Positions 14,700 to 23,636 are shown, counted from the stretch's first letter. The stretch is 23,670 nt of DNA from Deltaproteobacteria bacterium UBA6601 (GCA_002433485.1 DJIF01000148.1:1-23670); one strand, 5' to 3'. The notes: generated from the letters alone by a model not told the origin. Program-made: numbers and translations.

Positions 14700-17024
14700 G
14701 TGAATCAGCTTTCAGGCAGATTTCTGACGTTGGTCTGCTCCAAGGTGGTGCTGGCCTTCCTCGGAGTGCTTGCGGTTCTCTCCATCTGGTCTGCCAGTGG
14801 CCTTCGGGTGGACACCTCTATGGAGGTCTGGTTCCTCGATGACGACCCGGATCTGGTCTCTTATCGTCACTTCCTTGAGCACTTTGACAGTGATCAGGTC
14901 GTGCTCATGGCGTGGCAGGATCCTGAGCTGTGGACCGCCGAGGGCCTTGCCTTTGTGGACCGGGTGAGTCGAGCAGCCCAGGAACTCCGGCTGCCCCTTG
15001 AGCTCGAGCATCCTTATCTTCCCGGGCGGAGTGACTTTGGAGTGCAGCGAGTGCGCTCCATTACCAACGTGACCGAGGTGCTTGCTGAGCCGGGGATGCT
15101 GCAGGTTGCCCCGCTCTATGACGCCGAGGAACCCCTGGATCCCGAGCAACTTAGGGCCCGCGTGCTTAGCGATGAGCAGCTGGTCGGCGGACTGATCTCT
15201 GCCGATGGTTCGGTAGTTGCGGTGGTCCTGGATGTGGATCCGTTGGTTGAGGACATCGAACTTAAGTCCCGGCTTGCCAGGAGCCTCACGGCCCTGGCTG
15301 CTGAATTGGGCTCGGAGCGAGGGGTGCAGATCGTCTGCGCTGGATCGACCATGCTGGATGAGGCCTTTATGCGCTACACCCAGCGCGATATGAAGACCGT
15401 GATCCCAGGGATGGGATTGGTCATTCTGGTCGCCATTCTGCTCCTGTTCGGCTCGCCTCGAGCCCTGCTCCTGCCAATGTCTGTGGTGGCGCTCACCTCC
15501 TTGCTGGTAGCAGGCTTGATGGCTGCTGCGGGGCTCAAGTTGACCATCGTCCACACCATTGTCTTTCCGATGATGCTCGGTATTGGCGTGGCCAGTTCGG
15601 TGCATGTGCTCACCCGGGCCATTAGCCTGCGGCGCTCCGGAGAGTCTGCCCATCAGGCCTCCAGGTTGGCCCTTGAGCGGCTTCTGGCACCATGCTTCTT
15701 CACCATGGCGACGACCGTTGCCGGTCTGCTCAGCCTTACGACGGCAAGCCTTGCGCCGGTTCGGGAACTCGGTTGGTTGGGTGCCAGTGGTGCGGCAATT
15801 TCTTTCCTGCTTACTTTCGCTCTGGGTCCTCGCATGTTGCCGCTGCTCCCTGAACTGGGTGGTCAGCGCAGCGTTATCGAGCGGTTGTGGGTGGGTTGGG
15901 ATCAGCGCCTTGAGCGGCTGGGCAGGCTAACGGCCAGACGCTCGCTGACTCTAACGCTTGCGGCCCTGGGATTGTTTTTGTTCTGCCTGTTGGGCTTCCT
16001 CCACCTGGAGGTTGGCTCCAATCCTCTCAACTATTTCATGCGCAGCGATCCGGTGCGATCCAGCCTTGAGTTTGTAGAGGATAAGTTGTCGGGTACGACC
16101 TCATTGGAGGTCTTCATTGACACGGGCCGAGTTGGCGGAATGAAAGAGCCCGCTGTGTTGGCCGCCATGGGCCGGGTCCAGCAGAGCCTTGAGCAGATCG
16201 ACGGGGTCAGCTCTACGGTGTCTTTGTTTGACTATGTGGTTGAGCTGCGGCGAGCTTTTCGCGGCGGAGCCGAGCAACAGGCGCGGGTCCCCGATAGTCG
16301 CGATGAGGTGGCGCAGCTGTTGGTAATGCTCGACGATCCCAGCGAGCTGGAGGCTTGGGTGGACTTTGAGTTTCAAAGGGGTCGTATCAACGCCAGTCTG
16401 CGGATGGCCGACGCAGAGCAGCTGGCTAAGGAGGTTGATGCGATTGATGAACTCCTTGCCCGGGAGTTCCCAGCGCCACTACAGGCCTCCGCTACTGGCA
16501 TGAGCAAGCTGATCACCAAGATGGAGAGCTATTTGCTGCAATCGCAACTTAGGTCACTAGCCCTTGCCTTCATTACTGTGCTGATCTTCATGATGCTTGC
16601 TTTTGGCAACCTGAAGCTGGGGGTCTTTGCCATGATCCCAAATCTGATTCCTATTGGGATGTCTCTGGGAGGAATGGGTTGGATCGGTATGACGCTCGAT
16701 CCGGGCACTGCGATGACCGGTGCGGTGGCCCTGGGCCTAGTAGTTGATGATACGGTCCATTTCATTCACCATCTTCGCCATCGGCTCATGGTTGGTGATG
16801 ATCTTACAGCGGCGATCATCGTTACCCTTCGCGAGACTGGCCGGGCAATCACCGTTACTTCGGTGGTCCTGGTCGCCGGCTTCTGGCTGCTGTGCCTAGC
16901 TTCCTTTGTACCGAACATTCAGTTTGGCTTTCTCTGCGGCCTGGCCATTGCCCTGGCTCTGGTTGCGAATCTGGTTGTCTTGCCTGCTGTTCTGAGCTTG
17001 TTCAGACCCAACTTCAGGCTCTGA
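14700..17024 (+). CDS. RND/MMPL-type membrane exporter
   Basis: The product has 774 residues and starts at GTG immediately after the PepF stop, with GAGG about 5 nt upstream. Topology follows the RND superfamily in two halves. TM1 is at about 12-34, a periplasmic loop spans about 35-230, TM2-6 lie at about 233-385, TM7 at about 413-435, a second loop spans about 436-615, and TM8-12 lie at about 617-768. The second half has the expected acidic motif GLVVDDTVHF (D683, D684). The first half has GIGVASSVHVLTR (294-306), with no Asp at the equivalent place. The closest type is the MMPL/HpnN/Patched-like group that moves lipids or hydrophobic compounds, rather than tripartite drug pumps; no membrane-fusion or outer-membrane partner is nearby. 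The substrate is unknown. The second SGNH hydrolase follows 20 bp downstream. Confidence 0.88.
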   Translation: MNQLSGRFLTLVCSKVVLAFLGVLAVLSIWSASGLRVDTSMEVWFLDDDPDLVSYRHFLEHFDSDQVVLMAWQDPELWTAEGLAFVDRVSRAAQELRLPLELEHPYLPGRSDFGVQRVRSITNVTEVLAEPGMLQVAPLYDAEEPLDPEQLRARVLSDEQLVGGLISADGSVVAVVLDVDPLVEDIELKSRLARSLTALAAELGSERGVQIVCAGSTMLDEAFMRYTQRDMKTVIPGMGLVILVAILLLFGSPRALLLPMSVVALTSLLVAGLMAAAGLKLTIVHTIVFPMMLGIGVASSVHVLTRAISLRRSGESAHQASRLALERLLAPCFFTMATTVAGLLSLTTASLAPVRELGWLGASGAAISFLLTFALGPRMLPLLPELGGQRSVIERLWVGWDQRLERLGRLTARRSLTLTLAALGLFLFCLLGFLHLEVGSNPLNYFMRSDPVRSSLEFVEDKLSGTTSLEVFIDTGRVGGMKEPAVLAAMGRVQQSLEQIDGVSSTVSLFDYVVELRRAFRGGAEQQARVPDSRDEVAQLLVMLDDPSELEAWVDFEFQRGRINASLRMADAEQLAKEVDAIDELLAREFPAPLQASATGMSKLITKMESYLLQSQLRSLALAFITVLIFMMLAFGNLKLGVFAMIPNLIPIGMSLGGMGWIGMTLDPGTAMTGAVALGLVVDDTVHFIHHLRHRLMVGDDLTAAIIVTLRETGRAITVTSVVLVAGFWLLCLASFVPNIQFGFLCGLAIALALVANLVVLPAVLSLFRPNFRL

Positions 17025-17044
17025 GTGGCGACAGGGGGCCTGCA

Positions 17045-18883
17045 GTGAACGGCCATCTGTGGAGGTCCTTAGTCCAGCGCTTCTTGATCGGGGCCCTCAT
17101 CGCAGTCCTGTTGTTGGGACTGCTGGAGCTTGGTCTGCGCTTAGCTGGACTAGAAGGGCGCCCTGATCGGACCACGACCTGGTTCGCCGATCACATCCTC
17201 CATCCGCCTTTGGTCGAGCGCAAGCGGGTCTTCGCACCGCGGATGAACTTCTATCGCCCCGGGCAGGCCAGTCGTTTTCGTCCGTTGGCCGCGGAAGCGG
17301 CAAAAGATGCGGTTCGGATTGCCGTTCTGGGTGGGTCAGCAGCCCATGGCTATGGAGTTCTGGGTGCTGGTGCCTTTCCTTTGAAGTTGGAGCGCCAACT
17401 GCAACAGCTGCTGCCGGATCGTGAGGTTCGGGTGGTGAACTTCGGCACCATCGCCTGGTCATCCCAGCAACTTCTGTGGGCGGCCCGTCAGCTCTGGGAA
17501 CTGGGCGAGTGGGATCTGATCGTTCTTTATTCGGGTCACAATGAATTGCTTGAGCTTGCGTCCTGGAAGACCTATCTGCTTCCTGAGCAGCACCGCCGCC
17601 TGACACGATCTTTGTTGCTCTTGCAGCGGCTCTCCGGGTCACGGATCGTGGGGGCTCTGGGGCGTCTGTTGAGTCCTGCAACAGCTGGCCTGCCAGCAAC
17701 GGAAGTTAATGCTCCTGGCTTCCCGACCGGCCTGGTACCAGGCCTGGATCCGGTTGCCGTGGAGCCCGCCCACAGTCTGTCTGAACTGCCGGCTCTTGCA
17801 CCATGGCAACGGGGGCGGATGGGCCACCTCGAGTGGCACTACGCCGCTCAGACCTTTGCCCACAACATCGGCCAACTTATTGCCGAGGCCCAGCGGCATC
17901 GGACTGGAGTTGTGTTGGTGAACCCTGCGGCCAATGACTTTCAGGATCCTATTGGTTTTTCACCTGAGGGAACTGCAGGAGCTCGCCTCGAGCAACAGCT
18001 GCATGTACTGCAGCAACAGCGGGCCATTGGCGACTCCAGAGGTCTGGAGCGAGAGGCCCGCCTGCTGGTGGAGGAATTTGCTGATCCTCGTGCCATGTTT
18101 CTGCTCGCCGGCGCGCTGCTTCAGCACGGTGCGGTTGAGGAGGCGCGCTCCTGGTACCTGAAGGCGCGCTCCTTCACGGAGTATCCATCTCGCATTATCC
18201 CCGCGGTCAGCGAACAGATCCGGGCTCTTGCAGATCATCCAGGGGTCCTGGGACTGGTTGATGTCGAAGCGAGCTTTCGCGCTCAGAGCAGCAACGGGCT
18301 AATTGGCTATGAGCTCATCTACGACCACTGTCACCCTAGCGTGCAGGGGCACGAGCTAATCGCGCTCGAGCTGCTTCGCGCTCTCTCCAGTATCGGCTTT
18401 GTCGGCTTGCCACGCCTCTCTGAGAGGGACTGGGAACAGCGCCTCGGCAGGTGGCGAGCAGGGTTGGAGCAAGCGACCCCAGTAGGGGAGCATCCTGACC
18501 TTCGCCTGTGGCGCTATGACGGTCGGCCCCTGGTTGACGGTAGCCGGCCTTATCTGTCTTCGCTTCCAGGGGGATTTGAAGCTCTCCACAGGCGCCTCGA
18601 GGAGCGTTCAATCGAGCCGGACTTCAGTGCAGAGGATTGGCTCACCCTGGGAAATGCTCGCTTCTATCGCTACGACCTTGAGGCCGCGCTCGAAAGCTAC
18701 GAGCGGGCGCTTCAGCTCGAGTCGGGGCTGTGCGTGGCTCTGGCTAATCGGGCGTATGCCTTGCGGCTTGCTGGAGCGATCGAAGCGGGCAAGGCCGCCA
18801 TTGACCGTGCTGTAAGCTGCGCTCCGGGGAACGCCGAGTTCCTGGCCGAACAGCGCCTGCTCAGAGCTATGCTCAGTCGCTGA
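17045..18883 (+). CDS. Membrane-anchored SGNH/GDSL-type hydrolase with TPRs (paralogue 2)
   Basis: The open frame extends to 16892 inside the exporter gene, but GTG 17045 gives a sensible N-terminus: a short basic start, then one membrane helix (about 13-34). The product is 612 residues. SGNH blocks are S98 in AVLGGSAAHGYG, the FGTIAWSSQQ region, N166 in VLYSGHNELLE, and D427-x2-H430 in YDHCHPSVQGHEL. Block III to V spans about 260 residues and includes a TPR-like unit (RAMFLLAGALLQHGAVEEARS, about 348-368). This unit is similar in sequence and place to that of paralogue 1. A further TPR pair lies at 528-612 (LTLGNARFYRYDLEAALESY). It is the last gene of the exporter run and converges on the acyl-CoA dehydrogenase with 8 bp between stops. 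Action on an exported or envelope substrate is inferred. Confidence 0.8.
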   Translation: MNGHLWRSLVQRFLIGALIAVLLLGLLELGLRLAGLEGRPDRTTTWFADHILHPPLVERKRVFAPRMNFYRPGQASRFRPLAAEAAKDAVRIAVLGGSAAHGYGVLGAGAFPLKLERQLQQLLPDREVRVVNFGTIAWSSQQLLWAARQLWELGEWDLIVLYSGHNELLELASWKTYLLPEQHRRLTRSLLLLQRLSGSRIVGALGRLLSPATAGLPATEVNAPGFPTGLVPGLDPVAVEPAHSLSELPALAPWQRGRMGHLEWHYAAQTFAHNIGQLIAEAQRHRTGVVLVNPAANDFQDPIGFSPEGTAGARLEQQLHVLQQQRAIGDSRGLEREARLLVEEFADPRAMFLLAGALLQHGAVEEARSWYLKARSFTEYPSRIIPAVSEQIRALADHPGVLGLVDVEASFRAQSSNGLIGYELIYDHCHPSVQGHELIALELLRALSSIGFVGLPRLSERDWEQRLGRWRAGLEQATPVGEHPDLRLWRYDGRPLVDGSRPYLSSLPGGFEALHRRLEERSIEPDFSAEDWLTLGNARFYRYDLEAALESYERALQLESGLCVALANRAYALRLAGAIEAGKAAIDRAVSCAPGNAEFLAEQRLLRAMLSR

Positions 18884-18891
18884 TCGACCGC

Positions 18892-20745
18892 TTAGAAGCT
18901 GCAGTCCAGGACGCTGGAGTCAGCGCTGGAAATCATCATTTCGAGGGCCGCGGTTCGGGGCAGGAACTGGTGGCAGAAGTAGCGAAGGTCGTCGAGCTTG
19001 CTGATGTAGAAGCGGGCCTTGCCATGTTCTTCCAGCCAGGAACTCCTGCTCTCTGAGTCTCCCAGATCAATCCCTGCCTGTGCGGCCAGTTGGGCGAGGG
19101 CATCGCGGGCAATGAGCGCTTGGTCAGCAAGCATTACTGCCATCACCACATCGCCCAGGAGGTTGAGTAGATTACAGGCGTGTGCGGCAGCGGCGTCCAC
19201 CTTCTTGGCCATTCCAAGTCCCATCATCTTCATCGCCGCGCTGCCGAGCCGATCTCTAGCCTGTGCCAGGGCTTTGTGTTCGGAGGCGAACTCTTCGACC
19301 TCACCGAGCTTGTTGATGCTGCTGTTGAGCAACTCCATCGTGGCCATGAAGCTGCGGCCGCCGTGCTGGCTCATCTTGCGGCCGATGAGATCCAAAGCCT
19401 GGATGCCGTTGGTACCCTCGTAGATGGAGAATACCTTTGAGTCTCGGACATATTGTTCGGCCGGGTATTCGCCGATGTAGCCGTAGCCGCCAAAGATCTG
19501 CAGTGCCCAGCTGGCAACTTCGAAACACTGGTCGGAACTCCAGGACTTGCAGATGGGCGTGAGAACCTCCAGGTAGTCCATGTAGCGCTGGCCTTCCGGG
19601 CTGCCCTGGTGGGCAACGTGAAGATCGGCAAACTTGCCCAGGCTAAGGCCGAGCGCGCGCATTGCGGAGACCTGCGAGCGGCAGTGGAGCAGCATGCGCT
19701 TTACATCGGGATGTTCGATGATGGGGATGCGCTCGGCTTCGGCATTCTTGAATTCGCTGATGCGGGTGCCTTGAATCCGCTCGCGGGCATAGCTCAGAGC
19801 CGCGTGGTAGGCAGCGGAGGCCACCGCGTAGCTCTGTACTCCGACGCCAATACGGGCTTCATTCATAAGGGAGAACATGCGGAGGATGCCTTCCCCTTCG
19901 TTACCAATGAGCCAGGCTTTGGCCCCGCCGTTATCGCCAATGGAGAGGGTGCAGGTCGATGAGCCGTTCAGGCCCATCTTGTGTTCGATGCCTGTGCAGT
20001 GCACATCATTGGGCTCTGCCAGACTGCCGTCTTCGTTGATCCAGACCTTCGGGACCAGAAACAGGCTGAGACCCTTGATGCCGGGCGGAGCATCAGGGAG
20101 CCGAGCCAGCATTACGTGAAGGATATTCTCTGTCAGGTCATGGTCGCCGCTACTGATGAAGATCTTGTTGCCTTCGATGAGGTAGTGGTCACCTTTGCGT
20201 CGAGCAGTGGTGCGGACGTCTCCGACTGCGCTGCCCGCCTGCGGCTCGGTCAGGCACATGGTCCCGGCCCATTGGCCGCTGATCAGCTTCGGCAGTAGCG
20301 TGGCGCGCACCCATGGGCTGCCCATGCTGGTGATGAGATTGGCCACTGCAACCGTCAGGCCCGGATACATAATGAAGGATGCACAGGCGCCGGTGAACAG
20401 CTCGACGACTGCTAGTGCCATGGGCTTGGGCAGTCCGCCTCCGCCGTGCTCTGCTTCGATGCTCAACCCCTGCCAGCCACCCTCTACGTATTTCTTGTAG
20501 GCCTGTTTGTAGCCCTTCGGAGTGTGAACACGACCATCTTTCCAGTGGCAGCCTTCACGGTCGCCTGCAGCGTTCAGTGGTGCCAGGGTTTCTTCGGCGA
20601 GTTTGGCCGCCTCTGCCAAGACCATCTTGTACATCTCCATATCGAAGTCGGTGTACTCGGTGTTGGGCAGGTCTTGAATGCGAATGTGCTCGAAGAGGGA
20701 GAAGCTGATGTCCCAAATGGGGCTTACGAAATCAGTGGTCGACAT
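18892..20745 (-). CDS. Acyl-CoA dehydrogenase, long DmdC-like type
   Basis: This FAD enzyme oxidises an acyl-CoA to the 2-enoyl-CoA and passes electrons to ETF. ATG 20745 (MSTTDFVSPIWDI) gives 617 residues; the open frame reaches 20829, but the additional residues are unlike the family. AGGACAGGA lies about 9-10 nt upstream. At about 600 residues it belongs to the longer group that includes DmdC (3-methylmercaptopropionyl-CoA dehydrogenase) and has an extra C-terminal helical domain. Signatures include MCLTEPQAGSAVGDVRTTA (about 163-181), the middle beta domain KIFISSGDHD, and the catalytic-base region FSIYEGTNGIQALDL with E443. The C-terminal part (about 475-590) fits the acetyl-CoA dehydrogenase C-terminal-like domain. 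Sequence alone does not settle the substrate; medium or long-chain fatty acyl-CoA is as likely as a sulfur compound. Confidence 0.92.
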   Translation of the reverse strand: MSTTDFVSPIWDISFSLFEHIRIQDLPNTEYTDFDMEMYKMVLAEAAKLAEETLAPLNAAGDREGCHWKDGRVHTPKGYKQAYKKYVEGGWQGLSIEAEHGGGGLPKPMALAVVELFTGACASFIMYPGLTVAVANLITSMGSPWVRATLLPKLISGQWAGTMCLTEPQAGSAVGDVRTTARRKGDHYLIEGNKIFISSGDHDLTENILHVMLARLPDAPPGIKGLSLFLVPKVWINEDGSLAEPNDVHCTGIEHKMGLNGSSTCTLSIGDNGGAKAWLIGNEGEGILRMFSLMNEARIGVGVQSYAVASAAYHAALSYARERIQGTRISEFKNAEAERIPIIEHPDVKRMLLHCRSQVSAMRALGLSLGKFADLHVAHQGSPEGQRYMDYLEVLTPICKSWSSDQCFEVASWALQIFGGYGYIGEYPAEQYVRDSKVFSIYEGTNGIQALDLIGRKMSQHGGRSFMATMELLNSSINKLGEVEEFASEHKALAQARDRLGSAAMKMMGLGMAKKVDAAAAHACNLLNLLGDVVMAVMLADQALIARDALAQLAAQAGIDLGDSESRSSWLEEHGKARFYISKLDDLRYFCHQFLPRTAALEMMISSADSSVLDCSF

Positions 20746-20893
20746 GAGTGCGGTCCTGTCCTGGCAAGAGCTCTTCAGAACTCCAGGTGTGCAACTATCG
20801 ATCTTCAGCGGCACGGAGTCGGTCGTCAACCGGGATTTGAGGGCCCGCTCAGCACCAGCGCGGTGGGTGCTCGGCAGTGAATCCGGTCTGGAC

Positions 20894-23461
20894 TTATTTC
20901 TTTCCGCGTCCCAGCAGGCCCCGCAGACCTCCGCCCTTGTCCTCTTTGCTCTGGGCCTCCAGTTGGGCCTCGACCTTGGTTAACTCCGCTGCTCCCCACT
21001 GATGGTTGGGGACTACTTTGGTCAGGTTCTTCAGTACCGGTTGGGCCAGCGCAGCATCACCTGCGTGCAGCAGAACTCTGGCCTTGGCCTCAAGAGCGTT
21101 GCGGTGGCTGGGATCGAAGGCCAGCGCGAGGTCTGCCCACTCCAGGGCCTTTTCCAGCTCCCTGGGCTCGTCGGGAGCCATGGAGAATTGGCACCAGCAG
21201 AGGTCGGCCAGGATGTCCGAGTTGGAGGGGTCGAAGGCGCGGAGCTCATCGAGCCGGGCGTAGGCTCGCTTGAATTGGCTCTGTTGCATTTCCCGGTGCG
21301 CCGCGCTCAGGCTCTCTGCGTCTTCTGGGTCCAGTCCCTCCAGTCGGCCGGTGATCTCGTTGGGATCATGTTGACCTGGATACCAGGGGCCACTTGCCGC
21401 TTGCCTGGAGACTGTTGCAGCCGCAGAGCCGATGCCGTGTTCTTCTTCCTCCCAGCTCTCGGCGCTGAGTGGTTTTGAGCTGCGCTTTGCCGGCTTTCGC
21501 GACGCCTCGCTCATGTCGTAGCGGGCCCGTCGCTTTGAGTCGCTGAGTTCTTCGTATGCTGCGACCAGCCGAGATAGCAGCTTGCGAGCCATTTGTTTGA
21601 GCTCTTCCGAAGAGTCTGTATCCAGATTTCGGGGTCTGTAGAGCGGGGCCAGGTGGTTGTAAGCGGCTTCGATTTCAGCTCCAGTAGCTTCCTGGCCGAT
21701 CTCCAAGAAGCCGTAGTGGTTGAGGTCCATCTTCTCGCGGTAGTCGCTACCTATGATCTCGCTGGGGCTGCGGTCATCGTCATGGGCCTCGGCTTTTCTG
21801 GCGCTCTTCGCCGATGGCTCAAAGAAGACGTGCATCTCCTCGGGAGGTTGTTGCCCTTGCTGCTCAGAAGGCGCAACTCTGGCCGGTTCAGTAGAGGTTT
21901 TAGCTGGGCTTGGTCCGTTGGCCGTGGGTGGTGGCTTGGCCGGTGGAGTTTGTGGCGGTGGAGTCTGCGTCTCGACGCTGGCCGTTCGGGTGTCTTGAGC
22001 TGTGCTCTCGGTACCTTTCAGTCGGCTGGCTTTGGCGCGAGCCTTGGCCTCTCGGGCTCTCTTGCGGGTCTTCTCAGCAGTTGCCTTGGCGTGCTGGGGG
22101 TGGGGGTCGGAGAAGGAGATCAGTCCGCTATTGACCATGAACCAGAGGGCGCGGGTGCCCAGGCCCCGGTCCCCGTTTACGAGGTTGAGAAACTGCTCTC
22201 CCGTCTTCGGCTCACGGAAGGTCTCGGCGACGTTGCGCAGTCGTGGGTCACGGCCGAGGTAGCCGAACAGCTTGGCGAAGGAGCGAGTCTTGCCAAGGGA
22301 GCGTTCATCCAGTTCTGCCAATTCGGCTTCAAACCATTCGTCGTTGTTAATGCGGTAAACCCCTTGCCAGAGAGCTTGGATGGGATTGACCTCTTCGATG
22401 CGAAGCGGTTGATTAAAGCCTTCGCTGCGCTCGAATCGAGCGGCTCCCTGGTGGCTGAGGCCGCGCTGTAGCTCGTTGCTGATCCAGGCGGCGAAGATCG
22501 ATGGTAGCTCCTCTTCCGGGATCAGCTTCAAGTGGCATAGGGCTCCGCGCAGGTCGCCGTCCAGGTCACCGGCTGTCTCTGCGAGCCGGGTCATCTGGCT
22601 GAGGGTCAGCAGACTCTCCTCAGCAAGGTAGCGGGGCAAGCCGTCGAGCAGATCCGGCACATCAACCCAGACCGCGTAGCCGTTGAGGAAGAAGATGCTG
22701 CGCCGGGCTCCGGGACGAATCAGCTCGAAGACACCGCAGCTGTGCGAGTGGAACAAGGTGGAGACAAGTTGCACATACTGGTCCGGGAACAGCGACTTGG
22801 TTTCGAAGGGCCCGCCGTCGTGCAGGGCTGTGAGTGGATTCTTGCTTTGTGGTTGGCCTTTGCGCAGCTCAGCTGGACGAGGCGGCATGGCTGCCCTGCT
22901 AGGCTGGGATTTGTTGCTCGGCGGCCGTCCTGGTTCCGATTGGGGCTGATTCGCCTGCTTTTCAGCTTCAGCTTGTGGGCTGTCATTGCTGGTTTTGTCG
23001 TCCGGCAGCGATGGCTCTGAGGTGTCAACAGCTGGGGGTTGAGAAGCTTCAGCGAAGAGGGCCCGAACTCCGGCTCGTCCAGCGTCTTCGCTCTCCAGGA
23101 TGGTGTCGACCTTGCGCCCGAAATCGATCAGTGAGAAAGGCTTAGCTAGGAAGTCTTCTATGTAGAGTCGTTCCATATCGTCGCGAAAGAATTCAGCGTT
23201 GCGATACATTGCGCTCATCAGCAGGATAGGCACATCCCTGCCGCGTGGGAGTTCGCGTATCTGCTCAACAACTTGGATTCCTGTGATGCCTGGAAGCATC
23301 ACGTCGACCACCACGATATCCGGCTCGTGGCGTCCATAGAGCTCGACGCCTTCAGGCCCGCTCGCGGCGATCAGGGCGGTGTGCCCGTGTTTGTCGACGA
23401 CCTCTTTTACCTGAGAGGCGAAGCTGCGGTCGTCTTCGACGATCAGAACCCGATTGCTCAT
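20894..23461 (-). CDS. Multidomain response regulator: REC - DUF4388 - degenerate J domain - TPR
   Basis: The product has 855 residues from ATG 23461, with GAGGAG 3-4 nt upstream; an upstream in-frame ATG at 23491 would add 10 residues. Residues 3-122 are an intact receiver: acidic E9/D10/D11, phospho-acceptor D53 (VVVDVMLPG), S83 and K107 (FLAKPFS). A Pro/Ser/Gln-rich linker follows. Residues about 219-360 match DUF4388 (GVFELIRPGARRSIFFLNGYAVWV), common in deltaproteobacterial signalling proteins. After a helical region and a basic, then Pro-rich linker, residues about 578-650 form a J-like domain (HYGFLEIGQEATGAEIEAAY to YEELSDSKRRARYDM). The HPD tripeptide is replaced by a YRPRN segment near 608, so Hsp70 stimulation is unlikely. 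Residues about 720-835 are TPR-like. There is no DNA-binding output domain, so it probably acts as a phosphorylation-controlled scaffold, as in motility or polarity proteins; that is inference. Confidence 0.88.
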   Translation of the reverse strand: MSNRVLIVEDDRSFASQVKEVVDKHGHTALIAASGPEGVELYGRHEPDIVVVDVMLPGITGIQVVEQIRELPRGRDVPILLMSAMYRNAEFFRDDMERLYIEDFLAKPFSLIDFGRKVDTILESEDAGRAGVRALFAEASQPPAVDTSEPSLPDDKTSNDSPQAEAEKQANQPQSEPGRPPSNKSQPSRAAMPPRPAELRKGQPQSKNPLTALHDGGPFETKSLFPDQYVQLVSTLFHSHSCGVFELIRPGARRSIFFLNGYAVWVDVPDLLDGLPRYLAEESLLTLSQMTRLAETAGDLDGDLRGALCHLKLIPEEELPSIFAAWISNELQRGLSHQGAARFERSEGFNQPLRIEEVNPIQALWQGVYRINNDEWFEAELAELDERSLGKTRSFAKLFGYLGRDPRLRNVAETFREPKTGEQFLNLVNGDRGLGTRALWFMVNSGLISFSDPHPQHAKATAEKTRKRAREAKARAKASRLKGTESTAQDTRTASVETQTPPPQTPPAKPPPTANGPSPAKTSTEPARVAPSEQQGQQPPEEMHVFFEPSAKSARKAEAHDDDRSPSEIIGSDYREKMDLNHYGFLEIGQEATGAEIEAAYNHLAPLYRPRNLDTDSSEELKQMARKLLSRLVAAYEELSDSKRRARYDMSEASRKPAKRSSKPLSAESWEEEEHGIGSAAATVSRQAASGPWYPGQHDPNEITGRLEGLDPEDAESLSAAHREMQQSQFKRAYARLDELRAFDPSNSDILADLCWCQFSMAPDEPRELEKALEWADLALAFDPSHRNALEAKARVLLHAGDAALAQPVLKNLTKVVPNHQWGAAELTKVEAQLEAQSKEDKGGGLRGLLGRGKK

Positions 23462-23551
23462 GAACTCCTCAGGTGGCAGAGCAATTGTCACCCAAGTAGA
23501 CGGAAGAGGGAATTACTCCGGCGCGATTCTCTTGTGTGGTGACAGAACCCG

Positions 23552-23588
23552 AAAGGGCGGAGCCGGCTTTTGCCTGGCCCCGCCCTTT
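23552..23588 (-). terminator. Strong GC-rich hairpin, possible bidirectional terminator
   Basis: Arms 23552-23564 (AAAGGGCGGAGCC) and 23576-23588 (GGCCCCGCCCTTT) pair at 12 of 13 positions around an 11-nt loop. On the minus strand the second arm ends CCCTTT but no long U tract follows. It lies upstream of the response regulator and downstream of a possible minus-strand gene end at 23637. Confidence 0.4.
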
Positions 23589-23601
23589 CTCTGGATTGTT
23601 T

Positions 23602-23629
23602 CCATCACCGGGAAGCAGCCCGATGATGG
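23602..23629 (-). terminator. Second hairpin next to the right-edge gene end
   Basis: Arms 23602-23612 and 23619-23629 form 11 pairs around a 6-nt loop. The only non-Watson-Crick position is C-A on the plus strand but G-U on the minus strand, so the minus-strand RNA folds perfectly. It begins 7 bp past the putative stop at 23637-23639. No U tract is seen, so a processing or stability hairpin is also possible. Confidence 0.35.
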
Positions 23630-23636
23630 GAGACTT

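Noticed and set aside
14712..15653. 313-codon open frame antisense to the exporter gene
   Set aside because: It is the exact shadow of the RND exporter's coding strand, has a His/Gln/Gly-rich composition typical of antisense frames in GC-rich DNA, and shows no domain.
20746..20893. Promoter and hairpin between the response regulator and the acyl-CoA dehydrogenase
   Set aside because: TTGACG occurs on the minus strand (plus 20824-20829), but the best -10 at 17 bp is GAAGAT, only 3 of 6. The AGCACC/GGTGCT hairpin (20851-20871) is 6 bp with no U tract. Too weak to annotate.
21593..22471. 292-codon plus-strand frame inside the response regulator
   Set aside because: Its low-complexity Gly/Leu/Ser/Trp-rich product is the complement of the Pro/Ala/Lys linker and DUF4388 region.
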